Positions 18,865 through 28,545 of a stretch of 64,000 nucleotides of DNA are shown one piece after another. Numbering within the stretch: position 1 is the first letter of the stretch; each line of letters opens with the position of its first letter. The notes beneath the pieces were generated by a model. That model saw only the letters and a program-made list of their open reading frames with translations. It did no database searches and was not told the origin of the DNA. The stretch spans positions 1,302,001 through 1,366,000 of the forward strand of contig NZ_CP157210.1 of the NCBI RefSeq assembly GCF_046736345.1, written 5' to 3'. The position numbers and the translations under genes were made by a program. This DNA comes from Hyphococcus formosus (GTDB lineage Bacteria > Pseudomonadota > Alphaproteobacteria > Caulobacterales > Parvularculaceae).

Positions 18865-21133
18865 GGTCGCCCGCTCCTATCCGGTCTGCATCAATAACGC
18901 TCGCGCAGGACCGTACGCCCGCGAGCATCTGCGTAAATTGCCGTGTATCTTTAACCTCAACGTCCATGATGAAATCGACAAACTCCTTTGACCGGTTCTG
19001 AATTCCAATATTCGCGATCGAAACCCCATATCGCGCGATGATCCCGGCGATTTCGCTCAACACACCAAGCCCGTTGCGCGTCGTTACACGGAAGCGCGCA
19101 AAGGCCGTCGCCTCATCGTCTCGCTTGCGCCATCTTAGATCAAGCCAAAGCTCTTGTGCCGGGTCTTCTTCGGCGAGGGTTTCACAATAAATTGTATGGA
19201 CCTTGATCGTCGCGCGACCATTCTCGTCCGTGCCTTTGATCCCGACAATGCGCTCTCCCGGCAATGGCGTACAGCACCGCGCCATTTTCACCGATGCGCC
19301 GGGCGTTAGGCCCATAATCGCGTCACGGGGCCGAAACTCGCGCAAGGATGCCGCGCGGATCTCGCTCTCGCTCTCTTTCGAAGCACCGGGATAAACCGCC
19401 TCGATCACCTCGCCCACCGCGAGATCGCCCCGACCAATGCTAACGAGGACATCATCAACGGTCTTTTTACCGAGCCGCTTGAGGCCCTCGCGCACGCCTT
19501 TGAGGGAGAATTTCAGATGCGCTCCGGTAAATACCGTTTCCGCGATGGACCGGCCAAGTTCCAGATGTTCGAAATGCTGCATCTTCTTGATCCGGCGCCG
19601 AATAGCACTACGGGTCCGGCCCATGACCGCAATGCTTTCCCATTCCGCAGGCACCGGTGCCTTTTCAGAACGCAGTATCTCGACGACATCGCCCGTATTC
19701 AGCGGTGTACGGAGCGGTCTTGGCACGCCATTAATTTTCGCGCCGATACATTGATCGCCAACATCCGTATGAACGCCATAAGCAAAGTCGAGCGGTGTTG
19801 CGCCTTTTAACAACGCGATAACACGGCTCTTTGGCGTGAAGCAGAAAATCTGGTCCTGGAACAATTCCAGTTTTGCATATTGCAGCGCCTCATCCGGGTC
19901 CTCGCCGGATTGAAACATTTCAACGAGCCGCCGCGGCGTTTCGTAGGGGTCGAAATTCCCGCGCGGTACGATTTCGACGCCACCGCCCTTGCTGGGATCT
20001 TTATATTGCCAATGGGCCGCAACCCCGCGCTCGGCGGTGTCGTCCATTTCATGGGTGCGGATTTGAATCTCGATTCGCTGGCGCCGTCCCTCTGCGCTCG
20101 GCGGGCCGATCACCGCCGTATGGATCGAGCGATAATTATTCGGTTTCGGGGCGGATATATAATCGTCGAACTCTTCGGGGATAAGCCGCCAATTTGAATG
20201 GATCACCCCAAGCGCCCGATAACAATCGGGCTGGTCTTCGACCTTTACGCGAAACGCATAAATATCGGCGAGTTCGTCAAACGAAACATTCTTCTTCGCC
20301 ATTTTCCGCCAGATCGAAAATGGCCTTTTTTCACGGCTGGAGACCTGCGCCTTGATCCCGGCTTCTGCCAGTTGTTGGCGCAGCACATTGGCAAGCTCAA
20401 GAACACCGCCGATGGAATTGGTCTGCAGGTCTTCTAGCCGGTGCGTAATCGTTTCATGGGCATCGGGGCTTAGCTCGCGAAAGGAAATATCTTCCAACTC
20501 TTCGCGGATCTTTTGAACGCCAATTCGCCCGGCAAGCGGCGCGTAGATATCCATCGTCTCGCGGGCAATGCGCTGACGTTTCTCCGCTTTCGGAATGTAA
20601 TGAAGCGTCCGCATATTATGGAGGCGGTCAGCAAGCTTCACCAAAAGAACCCGCACGTCCTCAGCCATCGCCATGACCAGCTTGCGGAAGTTCTCGGCCT
20701 GTTTGCTTGTTTCTTGTTTAAGTTCGATTTGCGAGACCTTGGTCACGCCATCAACAAGCAGTGCGATTTCAACGCCAAATAGCTTGCGGATATCATCAAT
20801 GGTCGCGTCCGTATCTTCGACCACGTCATGCAATAATGCCGTTGCGACCGTTGCAGGGTCTGCCCGCAATTCCGTCAGGATCGCCGCCACCGCCAATGGA
20901 TGAGAGAAATAAGGATCGCCCGATGCGCGTGTTTGCCCGCCATGGGCCTTCATCGCATAGACATAAGCCCGGTTCAGCAGGTCTTCGTCCGCATCCGGAT
21001 CATAGGCTTTGACACGGTCAACGAGCTCGACTTGGCGAATAAAACCAATCGGCTGCCGGGACACAGTTTTTTTCTGTGCCTTTTCTCCTGATGAAGGATT
21101 GTCCGTTTCGCCGACCGTATTTTTGTCCGCCAT
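18851..21133 (-). CDS. Bifunctional (p)ppGpp synthetase/hydrolase
   Basis: 760 residues, single Rel/Spo homologue. Domains in order: HD hydrolase (about 45-190, with HDVVEDTD intact), synthetase (about 240-365, with NNYRSIHTAV), TGS (about 400-465), and an ACT domain at the C-terminus (about 685-755). The HD residues are present, so it should both make and break ppGpp. It sits downstream of rpoZ, the RNA polymerase subunit that helps bind ppGpp. Known as rsh, spoT or relA depending on naming habit. Confidence 0.95.
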   Translation of the reverse strand: MADKNTVGETDNPSSGEKAQKKTVSRQPIGFIRQVELVDRVKAYDPDADEDLLNRAYVYAMKAHGGQTRASGDPYFSHPLAVAAILTELRADPATVATALLHDVVEDTDATIDDIRKLFGVEIALLVDGVTKVSQIELKQETSKQAENFRKLVMAMAEDVRVLLVKLADRLHNMRTLHYIPKAEKRQRIARETMDIYAPLAGRIGVQKIREELEDISFRELSPDAHETITHRLEDLQTNSIGGVLELANVLRQQLAEAGIKAQVSSREKRPFSIWRKMAKKNVSFDELADIYAFRVKVEDQPDCYRALGVIHSNWRLIPEEFDDYISAPKPNNYRSIHTAVIGPPSAEGRRQRIEIQIRTHEMDDTAERGVAAHWQYKDPSKGGGVEIVPRGNFDPYETPRRLVEMFQSGEDPDEALQYAKLELFQDQIFCFTPKSRVIALLKGATPLDFAYGVHTDVGDQCIGAKINGVPRPLRTPLNTGDVVEILRSEKAPVPAEWESIAVMGRTRSAIRRRIKKMQHFEHLELGRSIAETVFTGAHLKFSLKGVREGLKRLGKKTVDDVLVSIGRGDLAVGEVIEAVYPGASKESESEIRAASLREFRPRDAIMGLTPGASVKMARCCTPLPGERIVGIKGTDENGRATIKVHTIYCETLAEEDPAQELWLDLRWRKRDDEATAFARFRVTTRNGLGVLSEIAGIIARYGVSIANIGIQNRSKEFVDFIMDVEVKDTRQFTQMLAGVRSCASVIDADRIGAGDHEEL

Positions 21134-21220
21134 ATTCCATCGGCCATCATAAAATTACGAAGGCCGTCGGCGGTATCTGCGTAAATTGGGGGCAGTTACA
21201 AAAACCAGCGGCCCGAAAGC

Positions 21221-21586
21221 TTAGCCCTTCGGCAGAGTCTGAGGCGAAGTGATGCCTGACGCCTGGATCGCCTTGAGATACTCGTCTTCGGTGAGTGTAT
21301 CGAATTCCGGCGTATCGGCTTTTTCTTGCGCTGCTTCCGCCTCTTCGCTCTCGTCCAGCTCGACCTGCTTTTGCAGCGATGCAACCAGATCCTCTTCGAT
21401 CTCGGCCGGCGCTAATTCGCTTTCCGCGATCTCACGAAGAGCAACAACCGGGTTCTTGTCATTGTCCCGCTCAACCAAAAGCGGTGTACCCGATGCCAAA
21501 ACGCGGGCGCGATGCGCCGCCAGCAGGACCAGTTCAAAACGGTTCGTTACTTTATCAACGCAGTCTTCAACGGTAACGCGGGCCAT
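21221..21586 (-). CDS. rpoZ: DNA-directed RNA polymerase omega subunit
   Basis: 121 residues. The N-terminal omega fold is MARVTVEDCVDKVTNRFELV then LLAAHRARVLASGTP. The C-terminal half is an acidic extension, common in alphaproteobacteria. Helps RNA polymerase assembly. Directly upstream of the ppGpp synthetase gene. Confidence 0.95.
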   Translation of the reverse strand: MARVTVEDCVDKVTNRFELVLLAAHRARVLASGTPLLVERDNDKNPVVALREIAESELAPAEIEEDLVASLQKQVELDESEEAEAAQEKADTPEFDTLTEDEYLKAIQASGITSPQTLPKG

Positions 21587-21715
21587 TCACTTCTCCAGAT
21601 CGCATAGATTTCGCGGGCCGTCGGCCATATGACCGAGGCAAGTCCCCTGCCTTATCCCCGCTTGGGCATTGAGGCAAGCATTGCACCGCAAAAATGGGTG
21701 AATAATTCGCCTATT

Positions 21716-22204
21716 TCAAGAAATCAACCTAATCTCGGAGGTTTCGAGCCCCGCCAACAGCGCTTTCACGGTTTTCCCGCTATTGGGTTCGATCCAATCC
21801 GGCGCAATTTCCGCGAGTGGCACCAGCACAAAAGCCCGCTCGGCAATGCGCGGATGCGGCAAAACCAATCCGCCATTTGCCCCATCAAAGCGCTCTTCAT
21901 TATAGGCCAATAGATCGAGATCCAGCGTCCGCGGCCCGTTTTTGCGGGATCGCACCCGCCCAAACCCGGCCTCAACCGCATGTAGCGCGGCCAACAGGGC
22001 CTCTGGTGATAAATCTGTTTCTATTTGCGCGGCAGCATTTACAAAGGCGGGATCGCTTGGGTCTGGCCATGCCGGACTTTCATAGAGTGATGACACGGCA
22101 ACAATGTGCGCAAAGCGTTCAATAGCCCTGAGAGCGCGTGTAACTATCTGTTGCGAATCAAGACCACTGACAGGCAGACTTGAACCAATTGCGATTAAAA
22201 GCAT
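21716..22204 (-). CDS. folK: 2-amino-4-hydroxy-6-hydroxymethyldihydropteridine pyrophosphokinase
   Basis: 162 residues. The start is IAIGSSLP and the signature PRTLDLDLLAYNEERF carries the two metal-binding aspartates, followed by LVLPHPRIAERAFVLVPLAE. It transfers pyrophosphate to the pterin in folate synthesis. It heads the minus-strand block and is divergent from the NYN gene. Confidence 0.95.
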   Translation of the reverse strand: MLLIAIGSSLPVSGLDSQQIVTRALRAIERFAHIVAVSSLYESPAWPDPSDPAFVNAAAQIETDLSPEALLAALHAVEAGFGRVRSRKNGPRTLDLDLLAYNEERFDGANGGLVLPHPRIAERAFVLVPLAEIAPDWIEPNSGKTVKALLAGLETSEIRLIS

Positions 22205-22269
22205 TTATTACTCAAATGGATGAAGAGATAATTTTCCATTTATAATAAATGGCATTTACAGAGGCGTTT

Positions 22270-22896
22270 ATGAACTCATTTCTTGGCCTTCGTGAACAAG
22301 AAAAGACAGCGTTTTTTATTGACGGCGCAAATTTGTACAAGGCTGCGAGAAATCTTGGTTTTGATATAGATTACAAGAGCTTGCTGGCCAAAGCCCAAGA
22401 CAGCTGTCAACTTGTTCGTGCATCCTATTATACTGCGATCCAGGAAGATCGCGATCAGGACTACTCCCCGTTGCGGCCCTTGGTCGATTGGCTCGACTAT
22501 AATGGCTACACCATGGTCACCAAAACCACCCGCGAATTCACCGACTCTGCGGGCAAAAAGCGGTTTAAAGGCTCGACCGATGTCGAGCTTGTGGTGGATA
22601 TGATGTTGCTCGCGGACCGGCTCGATCATCTCGTCCTGTTTTCCGGCAATGGCGATTTCAGACGTGCGATCGAAGCCATTCAGGCAAAAGGCGTACGGGT
22701 GACGGTCGTTTCAACGGTAAAATCGTCACCGCCAATGGCGTCAGATGAATTGCGCCGACAGGTCGATAGCTTTTTTGACCTTGCGGACCTTGAGAAATCT
22801 ATCGGACGTAGCGTACCACAGCGCAAACCCCGCCCCGATCTGATCGCTGATGAGTTCGAGGACGATTTCGAAGACGACTACGAAGACGTAGATTAA
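22270..22896 (+). CDS. NYN domain protein (LabA/DUF88 type, putative ribonuclease)
   Basis: 208 residues from the ATG at 22270, preferred over 22249 because GAGG lies five bases before it. PIN-like NYN core: FFIDGANLYKAAR with the first Asp, GSTDVELVVDMML with the second acidic group, and VLFSGNGDFRRAIEAI with GxGDF, followed by KGVRVTVVS. These residues fit a metal-dependent RNase site. The C-terminus is a very acidic tail (EFEDDFEDDYEDVD). The protein is near-universal in alphaproteobacteria; its RNA target is not evident. Followed 12 bases later by the uracil-DNA glycosylase gene. Confidence 0.88.
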   Translation: MNSFLGLREQEKTAFFIDGANLYKAARNLGFDIDYKSLLAKAQDSCQLVRASYYTAIQEDRDQDYSPLRPLVDWLDYNGYTMVTKTTREFTDSAGKKRFKGSTDVELVVDMMLLADRLDHLVLFSGNGDFRRAIEAIQAKGVRVTVVSTVKSSPPMASDELRRQVDSFFDLADLEKSIGRSVPQRKPRPDLIADEFEDDFEDDYEDVD

Positions 22897-22908
22897 AGCC
22901 TGATTGCT

Positions 22909-23583
22909 GTGGCCAAAACAAAACCTATGATTGCGGACCCGTCAGTGACGGATCCGCCCGTCGATTGTCGATTGTGCGATCGCCTTGCGGCTTTCCGTGA
23001 TGACAATCGCGAAGCCTATCCCGATTACTTTAACGGTGCTGCGCCGTCCTTTGGTGACAAGAACGCGAAATTGCTGATTGTCGGCCTCGCACCGGGGCTG
23101 CATGGGGCGAACCGCACGGCGCGACCTTTTACGGGCGATTGGGCGGGTGATCTCCTTTATGCGACCATTGCAAATTTCGGTTTTTCTACCGGTGAGTATA
23201 AGGCCGATCCGAATGACGGGCTGAAACTAAAGGGTGCAATGATCACCAATGCGGTCCGTTGTGTTCCGCCCGCGAACAAACCGATTGGGGCGGAAATCAA
23301 GACCTGCCGCCAGTTCCTGGTCAACCAGATTGACGCCCTTCCCCGCCTCAAAGTCATTATGTGTCTGGGGCGGATTGCGCATGATTCCACACTCGCCGCG
23401 CTAGGCCTGAAGCCAAAAGAAGCGCCCTTTTCTCACGGCGCACAGCATGTTGTGAACCAAAACGGCCTACAATTGTTCGACAGCTACCATTGCTCGCGAT
23501 ACAATACGAATACTCGTCGCCTGACACCTGAGATGTTCGAGGATGTTTTCGCCGCAATTCGTGATACGATAGATCAACGCTGA
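22909..23583 (+). CDS. Family 5 uracil-DNA glycosylase (UdgB)
   Basis: 224 residues from a GTG start 12 bases after the NYN stop; an ATG six codons in is an alternative. Family 5 motif 1 is GLAPGLHGANRTARPFTGD, in which the usual activating polar residue of other UDG families is absent, and motif 2 is SYHCSRYNTNT. Cysteines in DCRLCDR near the N-terminus, CRQF and C-containing central segments are consistent with the iron-sulfur cluster of this family. Removes uracil or deaminated bases from DNA. Confidence 0.88.
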   Translation: MAKTKPMIADPSVTDPPVDCRLCDRLAAFRDDNREAYPDYFNGAAPSFGDKNAKLLIVGLAPGLHGANRTARPFTGDWAGDLLYATIANFGFSTGEYKADPNDGLKLKGAMITNAVRCVPPANKPIGAEIKTCRQFLVNQIDALPRLKVIMCLGRIAHDSTLAALGLKPKEAPFSHGAQHVVNQNGLQLFDSYHCSRYNTNTRRLTPEMFEDVFAAIRDTIDQR

Positions 23584-23613
23584 CGCCGAATAAGCAGTGC
23601 TGGAGACGCTTAG

Positions 23614-24111
23614 ATGAGCAACAGGAACTGGGGCTTGCCCCCCAAAGGCAGCCAGCTTGCGTTTCGCGATGCAAAGACCGCGAAACCATTGATGACGTTA
23701 TTCATCAGCGCAGTCTTTGGTGTGATCGGCGCGGCGGTTGCCGTAATCAGCTTTGCTGAAGCCCGCGATACCTTGGCGGACCTGTTCCACGGATTAAGTC
23801 TGATTGGCGCAATCATCTCTGCAGGCTTTGGCTGCTGGATGTATATCTGGATCGCGCGGCCACGTTTCGCGGCGCAATTCACGACCCGTGGCGACGCCTT
23901 TTCAAAGTTGCTGCGCTTTTACGCCCGCGCGATGGTCGCCCTTGGCGTCATGCTCGGCGTTGCGCTTTTGCTTGGCGGCGTTGAGCCGCGCATCATCAGT
24001 GTGCTGTTATTGTGTGCCTCTGGCGGCGCGGGTGCGGCGGCGGCCTTCCAGACTGTTCTGGCATTCGTGCCCTATTACGAAGAAGAACCAAACGGGGCGA
24101 AAAACCCTTAG
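23614..24111 (+). CDS. Small integral membrane protein, unknown function
   Basis: 165 residues with four hydrophobic segments (about 27-48, 60-78, 105-125 and 130-150 by eye), joined by short loops with positive residues, and a short polar C-terminal tail. I do not recognise a family. It follows the glycosylase by 30 bases on the same strand. Its stop overlaps the smpB stop by three bases, so the two genes converge. Confidence 0.72.
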   Translation: MSNRNWGLPPKGSQLAFRDAKTAKPLMTLFISAVFGVIGAAVAVISFAEARDTLADLFHGLSLIGAIISAGFGCWMYIWIARPRFAAQFTTRGDAFSKLLRFYARAMVALGVMLGVALLLGGVEPRIISVLLLCASGGAGAAAAFQTVLAFVPYYEEEPNGAKNP

Positions 24112-24581
24112 CCGCGATCACGCAGCAGACGTTGTTTCTGCCGACCCCAATCCCGATCTTTCGCCGTTTCGCGTTTGTCGTGAAGCTTCTTACCTTGCGC
24201 CAAACCCAATTCGAGCTTTGCGCGGCCGCGTTCGTTAAAATAGAGCCGCAAAGGCGTCAGCGTATATCCTTTACGTTCCACCGCCTGCGCCAGTCGCGCG
24301 ATTTCGCGTTTATGCAGCAATAATTTTCGGCGGCGCTTGGGTTCGTGATTTTCACGATTACCAGCGGAATATTCAGGAATATTGGCATTGATAAGCCAGA
24401 TCGCGCCATCCTCCGGCGAGGCATAGCTTTCAGCGATATTGGCTTTGCCTTCGCGTAGCGCTTTCACCTCGGTCCCGGTCAACACCAGCCCGGCCTCGAT
24501 AACATCTTCGATAAAATATTCATGCCGAGCGCGGCGGTTTTCCGCCACGATCTTACGGCCATCGGATGCTTTGGATGCCAT
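24108..24581 (-). CDS. smpB: SsrA-binding protein SmpB
   Basis: 157 residues: RRARHEYFIEDVIEAGLVLT followed by GTEVKALREGKANIAESYA, with the C-terminal tail that becomes helical in the ribosome. Brings tmRNA to stalled ribosomes. Its start shares one base with the dapA stop, so dapA-smpB form one unit, an order common in alphaproteobacteria. No tmRNA gene lies beside it. Confidence 0.97.
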   Translation of the reverse strand: MASKASDGRKIVAENRRARHEYFIEDVIEAGLVLTGTEVKALREGKANIAESYASPEDGAIWLINANIPEYSAGNRENHEPKRRRKLLLHKREIARLAQAVERKGYTLTPLRLYFNERGRAKLELGLAQGKKLHDKRETAKDRDWGRQKQRLLRDRG

Positions 24582-25462
24582 TAGCCGATAAGGCCAAGCT
24601 CACTGAGCGCGGCCTTCACCTTCGCTTTGGATGCATCGCTCGGCGCAACCATCGGCAAGCGCAATTCATCTGTGCACAAACCCATGAGCGACATCGCATA
24701 TTTCACCGGCCCCGGGCTTGCGTCCGTGAACAAGGCGTCATGCAATGGTGCCAGACGATCCTGCAATTCGCGCGCCGTGACGTAGTCGTCATTCAGGCAG
24801 GCTTCCTGCATTTTTGCGCAAAGTTCCGGCGCAACATTCGACGTCACCGAAATACAGCCGACACCGCCCATGGCATTAAAGCCAACGGCCGTCATGTCTT
24901 CGCCGGAAAGCTGGACGAATTTCTTTCCGCATTCGCGGCGCTGAACCGCAACCCGCGCAAGATCCCCAGTCGCGTCTTTCACACCAACGATCCGATCGAG
25001 TTTCGACAGCGCTGCCATCGTCTCACGCGAGAGACCAACCACCGTCCGCGCCGGGATATTATAAATAATGATCGGGATATTCGTTGCGTCATGCAGCGCC
25101 GTATAATGCGCGAGCAAACCAGCCTGACTTGGACGGTTGTAATAGCCGGTGACAGACAAGATCGCATCGACGCCGGTGTCCTGAAGGCGCTGAGCCATTG
25201 AAATCGAATAAGCGGTTTCGTTTGATCCCGCCCCGCCGATAACCGGAACGCGGCCATTCGCGACCTTAACGCAAAGGCGCACAACCTTTTCGTGTTCTTC
25301 ATCGGTCAGCGTCGCTGATTCGCCAGTTGTCCCCACCGGCACCAGACCGTGGGTTCCCGCCGCAATCTGGCGCTCGACCAGGGCTTCAAATGCGGCTTCA
25401 TCAACCGCGCCGTTTCTAAAAGGTGTTACAAGGGCCGTAATGGCCCCACTAAATGCTGTCAT
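24581..25462 (-). CDS. dapA: 4-hydroxy-tetrahydrodipicolinate synthase
   Basis: 293 residues from the ATG at 25462; the longer reading to 25657 adds 65 residues unrelated to the family. Class I aldolase fold: GAITALVTPF at the start, GTTGESATL, the tyrosine SVTGYYNRPSQ and the Schiff-base lysine in VGVKDATGD. First step of lysine and meso-diaminopimelate synthesis in the cytoplasm. Divergent from the transglycosylase gene. Confidence 0.96.
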   Translation of the reverse strand: MTAFSGAITALVTPFRNGAVDEAAFEALVERQIAAGTHGLVPVGTTGESATLTDEEHEKVVRLCVKVANGRVPVIGGAGSNETAYSISMAQRLQDTGVDAILSVTGYYNRPSQAGLLAHYTALHDATNIPIIIYNIPARTVVGLSRETMAALSKLDRIVGVKDATGDLARVAVQRRECGKKFVQLSGEDMTAVGFNAMGGVGCISVTSNVAPELCAKMQEACLNDDYVTARELQDRLAPLHDALFTDASPGPVKYAMSLMGLCTDELRLPMVAPSDASKAKVKAALSELGLIG

Positions 25463-25596
25463 TGGCTCATTTTTCTCAAATTTAAGGTTTGCATAGTCTT
25501 CTAGCACCATTTCAGCAAGCCGGTACTGTTTTGAACAAACCAAAGATGGGGTAATGTCAGGAGTGCGAGCGAGTTTCAAGGGGATGATCGTTGCGT

Positions 25597-28362
25597 ATGT
25601 CTGGCAATAAATGTGTACGACCCGGCCGAGTCTCATGCCGGAATACGATTTTTTCACGCAAAGCGAATGGAAACCGCGACGCCCGGCGCGGCGGCGTTAC
25701 CCAAAATCGCTGGGCGCTCCTCCTTAAATCCGGTCTGTTATCCCTCGCCATCGGTATCGCGCCGGTTCTCGCAACCGGGGCGGCACAGGCCGCGAGTTTT
25801 TCCGATGCGCCGCGAATAAAACCGCCTGCACCCGGCCCGACCTATATTTCTCTTGCGGACAAGAAGCGGCTTATCGCCGTCAAGGAAGCGCTGAAGTCGC
25901 GCGACTTCGCAACCGGCAAGGCGCTTGCAGATCTTGTGGAAGACCCGATTGCGCGCGAACTGGGCCGGTGGATGTATTTCATGGCCCAAGATCCGAATGT
26001 GGATTTCAACGCGGCCGATCGATTTCTTGACGCGAACCCGGACTGGCCCGCACTGACCCGCATTCACGCCTATGTAGAGAAGCACATTCCCAATGATGCC
26101 TCGGCGCATGATGTTCTCGCATTTTTTGACACGCGCGAGCCGGTCACCGGCAAGGGGAAGATACAGCTTGTGCGCGCGCTTTTCGCAGTGGGCGATAAAA
26201 CCGGCGGCGAACATTTCCTTCGCAATGCCTGGATCAACGACACCTTCACGGTGTCCGAAGAGCGCCAGATTCTTTCGACCTATAAAAGCCGCCTTTCAAA
26301 AGAAGACCACGCCGCGCGCGTTGATCGGCTGTTATGGGACCGGCAGGTCACAAATGCGCGCCGGATTTTCCGCGAATTAGACAGCAAAGAGCGCCGCAAA
26401 GCCGAAGCGCGCGCAGCCCTATTGATGGCAGCATCGAGCGCGCCAAAAATGTACAACGCCCTCCCTGAAGAGGCGCAACTGGATTCTGGCGTACTTCACG
26501 CAGCCGTTCGTCATTTCCGTCGACGCGGTGATGAACAATATGCCATCGCGCTCGCGGCCAAAGCGCCAACCGATCCGTCAGTCGTGCGTAATGGTGGCCG
26601 CTGGTGGGATGAACGTCAGCTCTTGATGCGCTGGGCACTGAAAAACGGACGTTTCTCCGACGCCTATTCTCTTGCGGCCGCTCATGGCCTCGAAGATGGC
26701 GGCGACTTTGCCGAGGCGGAGTTTTATGCGGGCTGGATCGCGTTACGTTTCCTTGATGCGCCGGACCGGGCTGAATCGCATTTTCTCGCCCTCGCCTCTG
26801 CGGTTGGGTCGCCGATTTCGGTCTCGCGCGCCTATTACTGGCTTGGCCGCGCGGCAAAGGCCCAAGGCAATGACATTCGCGCGCATAATTATTTTGTCGA
26901 AGCGGCGAAGCATTATTATTCCTATTACGGACAACTGGCCGCCGAAGAGGTTGGCGGCGCGCTGAGCAATGCGAAGTTCTCTCCGCCGACCGAGACAACC
27001 CATACGGACCGTGCGCTCTTTGCGTCGCGCCCGACCGTTGCGGCACTGCGGATTCTGACCGATCTCGATTTCGAATATGAATTCATGGTCTTTTCCTATC
27101 ATGTCGACGACCAGCTAGAGCGGCCCGGCGAATATCTAGAATTTGCAAAGCTCACTGATGGCGAAGGCGCACCGCACCTCACCGTTCGTGCAGGCAAGGT
27201 GGGCATCCAGCGCGGTGCCTTTGCCCCTGAAGTTGCTTATCCGCTTGTCTTCGTGCCGGATGAAGCAAAGCGTTATGTCGCGCCGGAAATCATTCTGGGC
27301 CTGTCGCGTCAGGAAAGTGAATTTAACCCCCGCGCCTATTCTCGGGCCGGTGCGCGCGGCGTCATGCAGATTATTCCGAGCACGGCGCAAATCACTGCCC
27401 GCAAAGAAGGATTGACCTATTCCCGCTCGGCGCTGTTGGACGATCCGGTCTATAATATGACAATCGGCTCGGCGCATCTTTCGCATTTGATCGACCGTTT
27501 TGACGGCTCGCTGATCATGACCCTTGCGGGATATAACGCCGGGGCCGCCCGGGTGGACCGCTGGGTGCAGGAATATGGTGACCCGCGCAGCCCCGATGTG
27601 GACCCGCTTGATTGGGTGGAATTGATCCCGTTCTCAGAAACCCGGAACTATGTTCAACGGGTTCTCGAAAATGTTCAGGTCTATCGCGGACGGATTGGCG
27701 ACCGCGCGATCCCCGGACGGCTTTACGCCGATCTTGAGCGCGGCGGCCCCGAGGGGCGTTCAGCATCCACCGAGGGCCCGTCCTATGTATTGGCTAATCT
27801 CGCGGCTGTGCGCGGCAAACAGACATTGCCGCCCCTGCCTGCACGGACGGCCGATCGCGCCAAGCGTTTTGCCGAAGAAGCCGAAGCGGCGCTAAACCCG
27901 CCGATTGAGGTTGAAGCGCCCGCAGCGCCGGCACCACAGAAACAACGTCGCGGCCGGAAGGCTTCGCCAATATCGTTCCCCGAGAACGAAACGATACCGG
28001 CCCTCGACAAAGAGCCTGCGCCGATCTCGGCACCTGCCAAGATCGAGCAGATACCCGCGAATGTACCGCCCTCAACCGCGCCAGCAATCATAACGGCGAC
28101 GATAACCGAGGAGGAAAGCGCAGCAACGCTTACCCAACCTCAAGTGGCCCAACCTGAATTGGCCGAACCCCTTCCCAACGCTGCGCCCGCACCGGTCATC
28201 ATCGAAGCGAGCACCACAACAGAACTCACCACATCCGACGACATGGACAACTGCCTGACCTATCGGGCATTCATCGCCAGTAATGCCGAGGACGACGCGG
28301 AGGCAACGGACCTTAATGCAGGTATGTTGGCGGAACTCAGGGGCGGCAATAAGACCTGTTAA
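25597..28362 (+). CDS. Soluble lytic murein transglycosylase
   Basis: 921 residues from the ATG at 25597; a TTG at 25591 sits at better distance (six bases) from AAGGGGA and may be the true start. A positively charged N-terminus leads to a signal peptide ending TGAAQA-A. A long helical superhelix (about 90-560) precedes the SLT domain (about 565-720). The catalytic glutamate is in ILGLSRQESEF, followed by GARGVMQIIPSTA and AGYNAGAARV. The last ~190 residues are proline- and alanine-rich with a final MDNCLTYRAF and NKTC, an extension not needed for catalysis. Confidence 0.9.
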   Translation: MSGNKCVRPGRVSCRNTIFSRKANGNRDARRGGVTQNRWALLLKSGLLSLAIGIAPVLATGAAQAASFSDAPRIKPPAPGPTYISLADKKRLIAVKEALKSRDFATGKALADLVEDPIARELGRWMYFMAQDPNVDFNAADRFLDANPDWPALTRIHAYVEKHIPNDASAHDVLAFFDTREPVTGKGKIQLVRALFAVGDKTGGEHFLRNAWINDTFTVSEERQILSTYKSRLSKEDHAARVDRLLWDRQVTNARRIFRELDSKERRKAEARAALLMAASSAPKMYNALPEEAQLDSGVLHAAVRHFRRRGDEQYAIALAAKAPTDPSVVRNGGRWWDERQLLMRWALKNGRFSDAYSLAAAHGLEDGGDFAEAEFYAGWIALRFLDAPDRAESHFLALASAVGSPISVSRAYYWLGRAAKAQGNDIRAHNYFVEAAKHYYSYYGQLAAEEVGGALSNAKFSPPTETTHTDRALFASRPTVAALRILTDLDFEYEFMVFSYHVDDQLERPGEYLEFAKLTDGEGAPHLTVRAGKVGIQRGAFAPEVAYPLVFVPDEAKRYVAPEIILGLSRQESEFNPRAYSRAGARGVMQIIPSTAQITARKEGLTYSRSALLDDPVYNMTIGSAHLSHLIDRFDGSLIMTLAGYNAGAARVDRWVQEYGDPRSPDVDPLDWVELIPFSETRNYVQRVLENVQVYRGRIGDRAIPGRLYADLERGGPEGRSASTEGPSYVLANLAAVRGKQTLPPLPARTADRAKRFAEEAEAALNPPIEVEAPAAPAPQKQRRGRKASPISFPENETIPALDKEPAPISAPAKIEQIPANVPPSTAPAIITATITEEESAATLTQPQVAQPELAEPLPNAAPAPVIIEASTTTELTTSDDMDNCLTYRAFIASNAEDDAEATDLNAGMLAELRGGNKTC

Positions 28363-28453
28363 CCACGGCCCAAAACCATCCGGGGAAATTCATTCACAAT
28401 TTCGCGGCGTTAGCGCCTTGCCAAAGCTTTCATTTCCGGGCAAAAGCGGCGGT

Positions 28454-28545
28454 GGAGAGGTGGCCGAGTGGTCGAAGGCGCTCCCCTGCTAAGGGAGTAA
28501 GGGCTTTATCTCCCTTCGAGGGTTCGAATCCCTTCCTCTCCGCCA
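28454..28545 (+). tRNA. tRNA-Ser (GCT)
   Basis: Folds as a class II tRNA of 92 bases including encoded CCA. Acceptor GGAGAGG (28454-28460) pairs with CCTCTCC (28535-28541), then discriminator G and CCA. Anticodon stem CTCCC/GGGAG encloses loop CTGCTAA, so the anticodon is GCT and it reads AGC and AGT. Long variable arm and GGTTCGAATCC T-loop are present. Confidence 0.97.

Noticed and set aside
24566..25201. 211-codon plus-strand frame
   Set aside because: Antisense to dapA; no start signal or recognisable domain.
26348..27046. 232-codon minus-strand frame
   Set aside because: Antisense to the lytic transglycosylase; Arg-rich shadow composition.
28454..28545. tRNA-Ser as phage attachment site
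   Set aside because: No integrase and no second copy of the tRNA 3' end noticed in the window.
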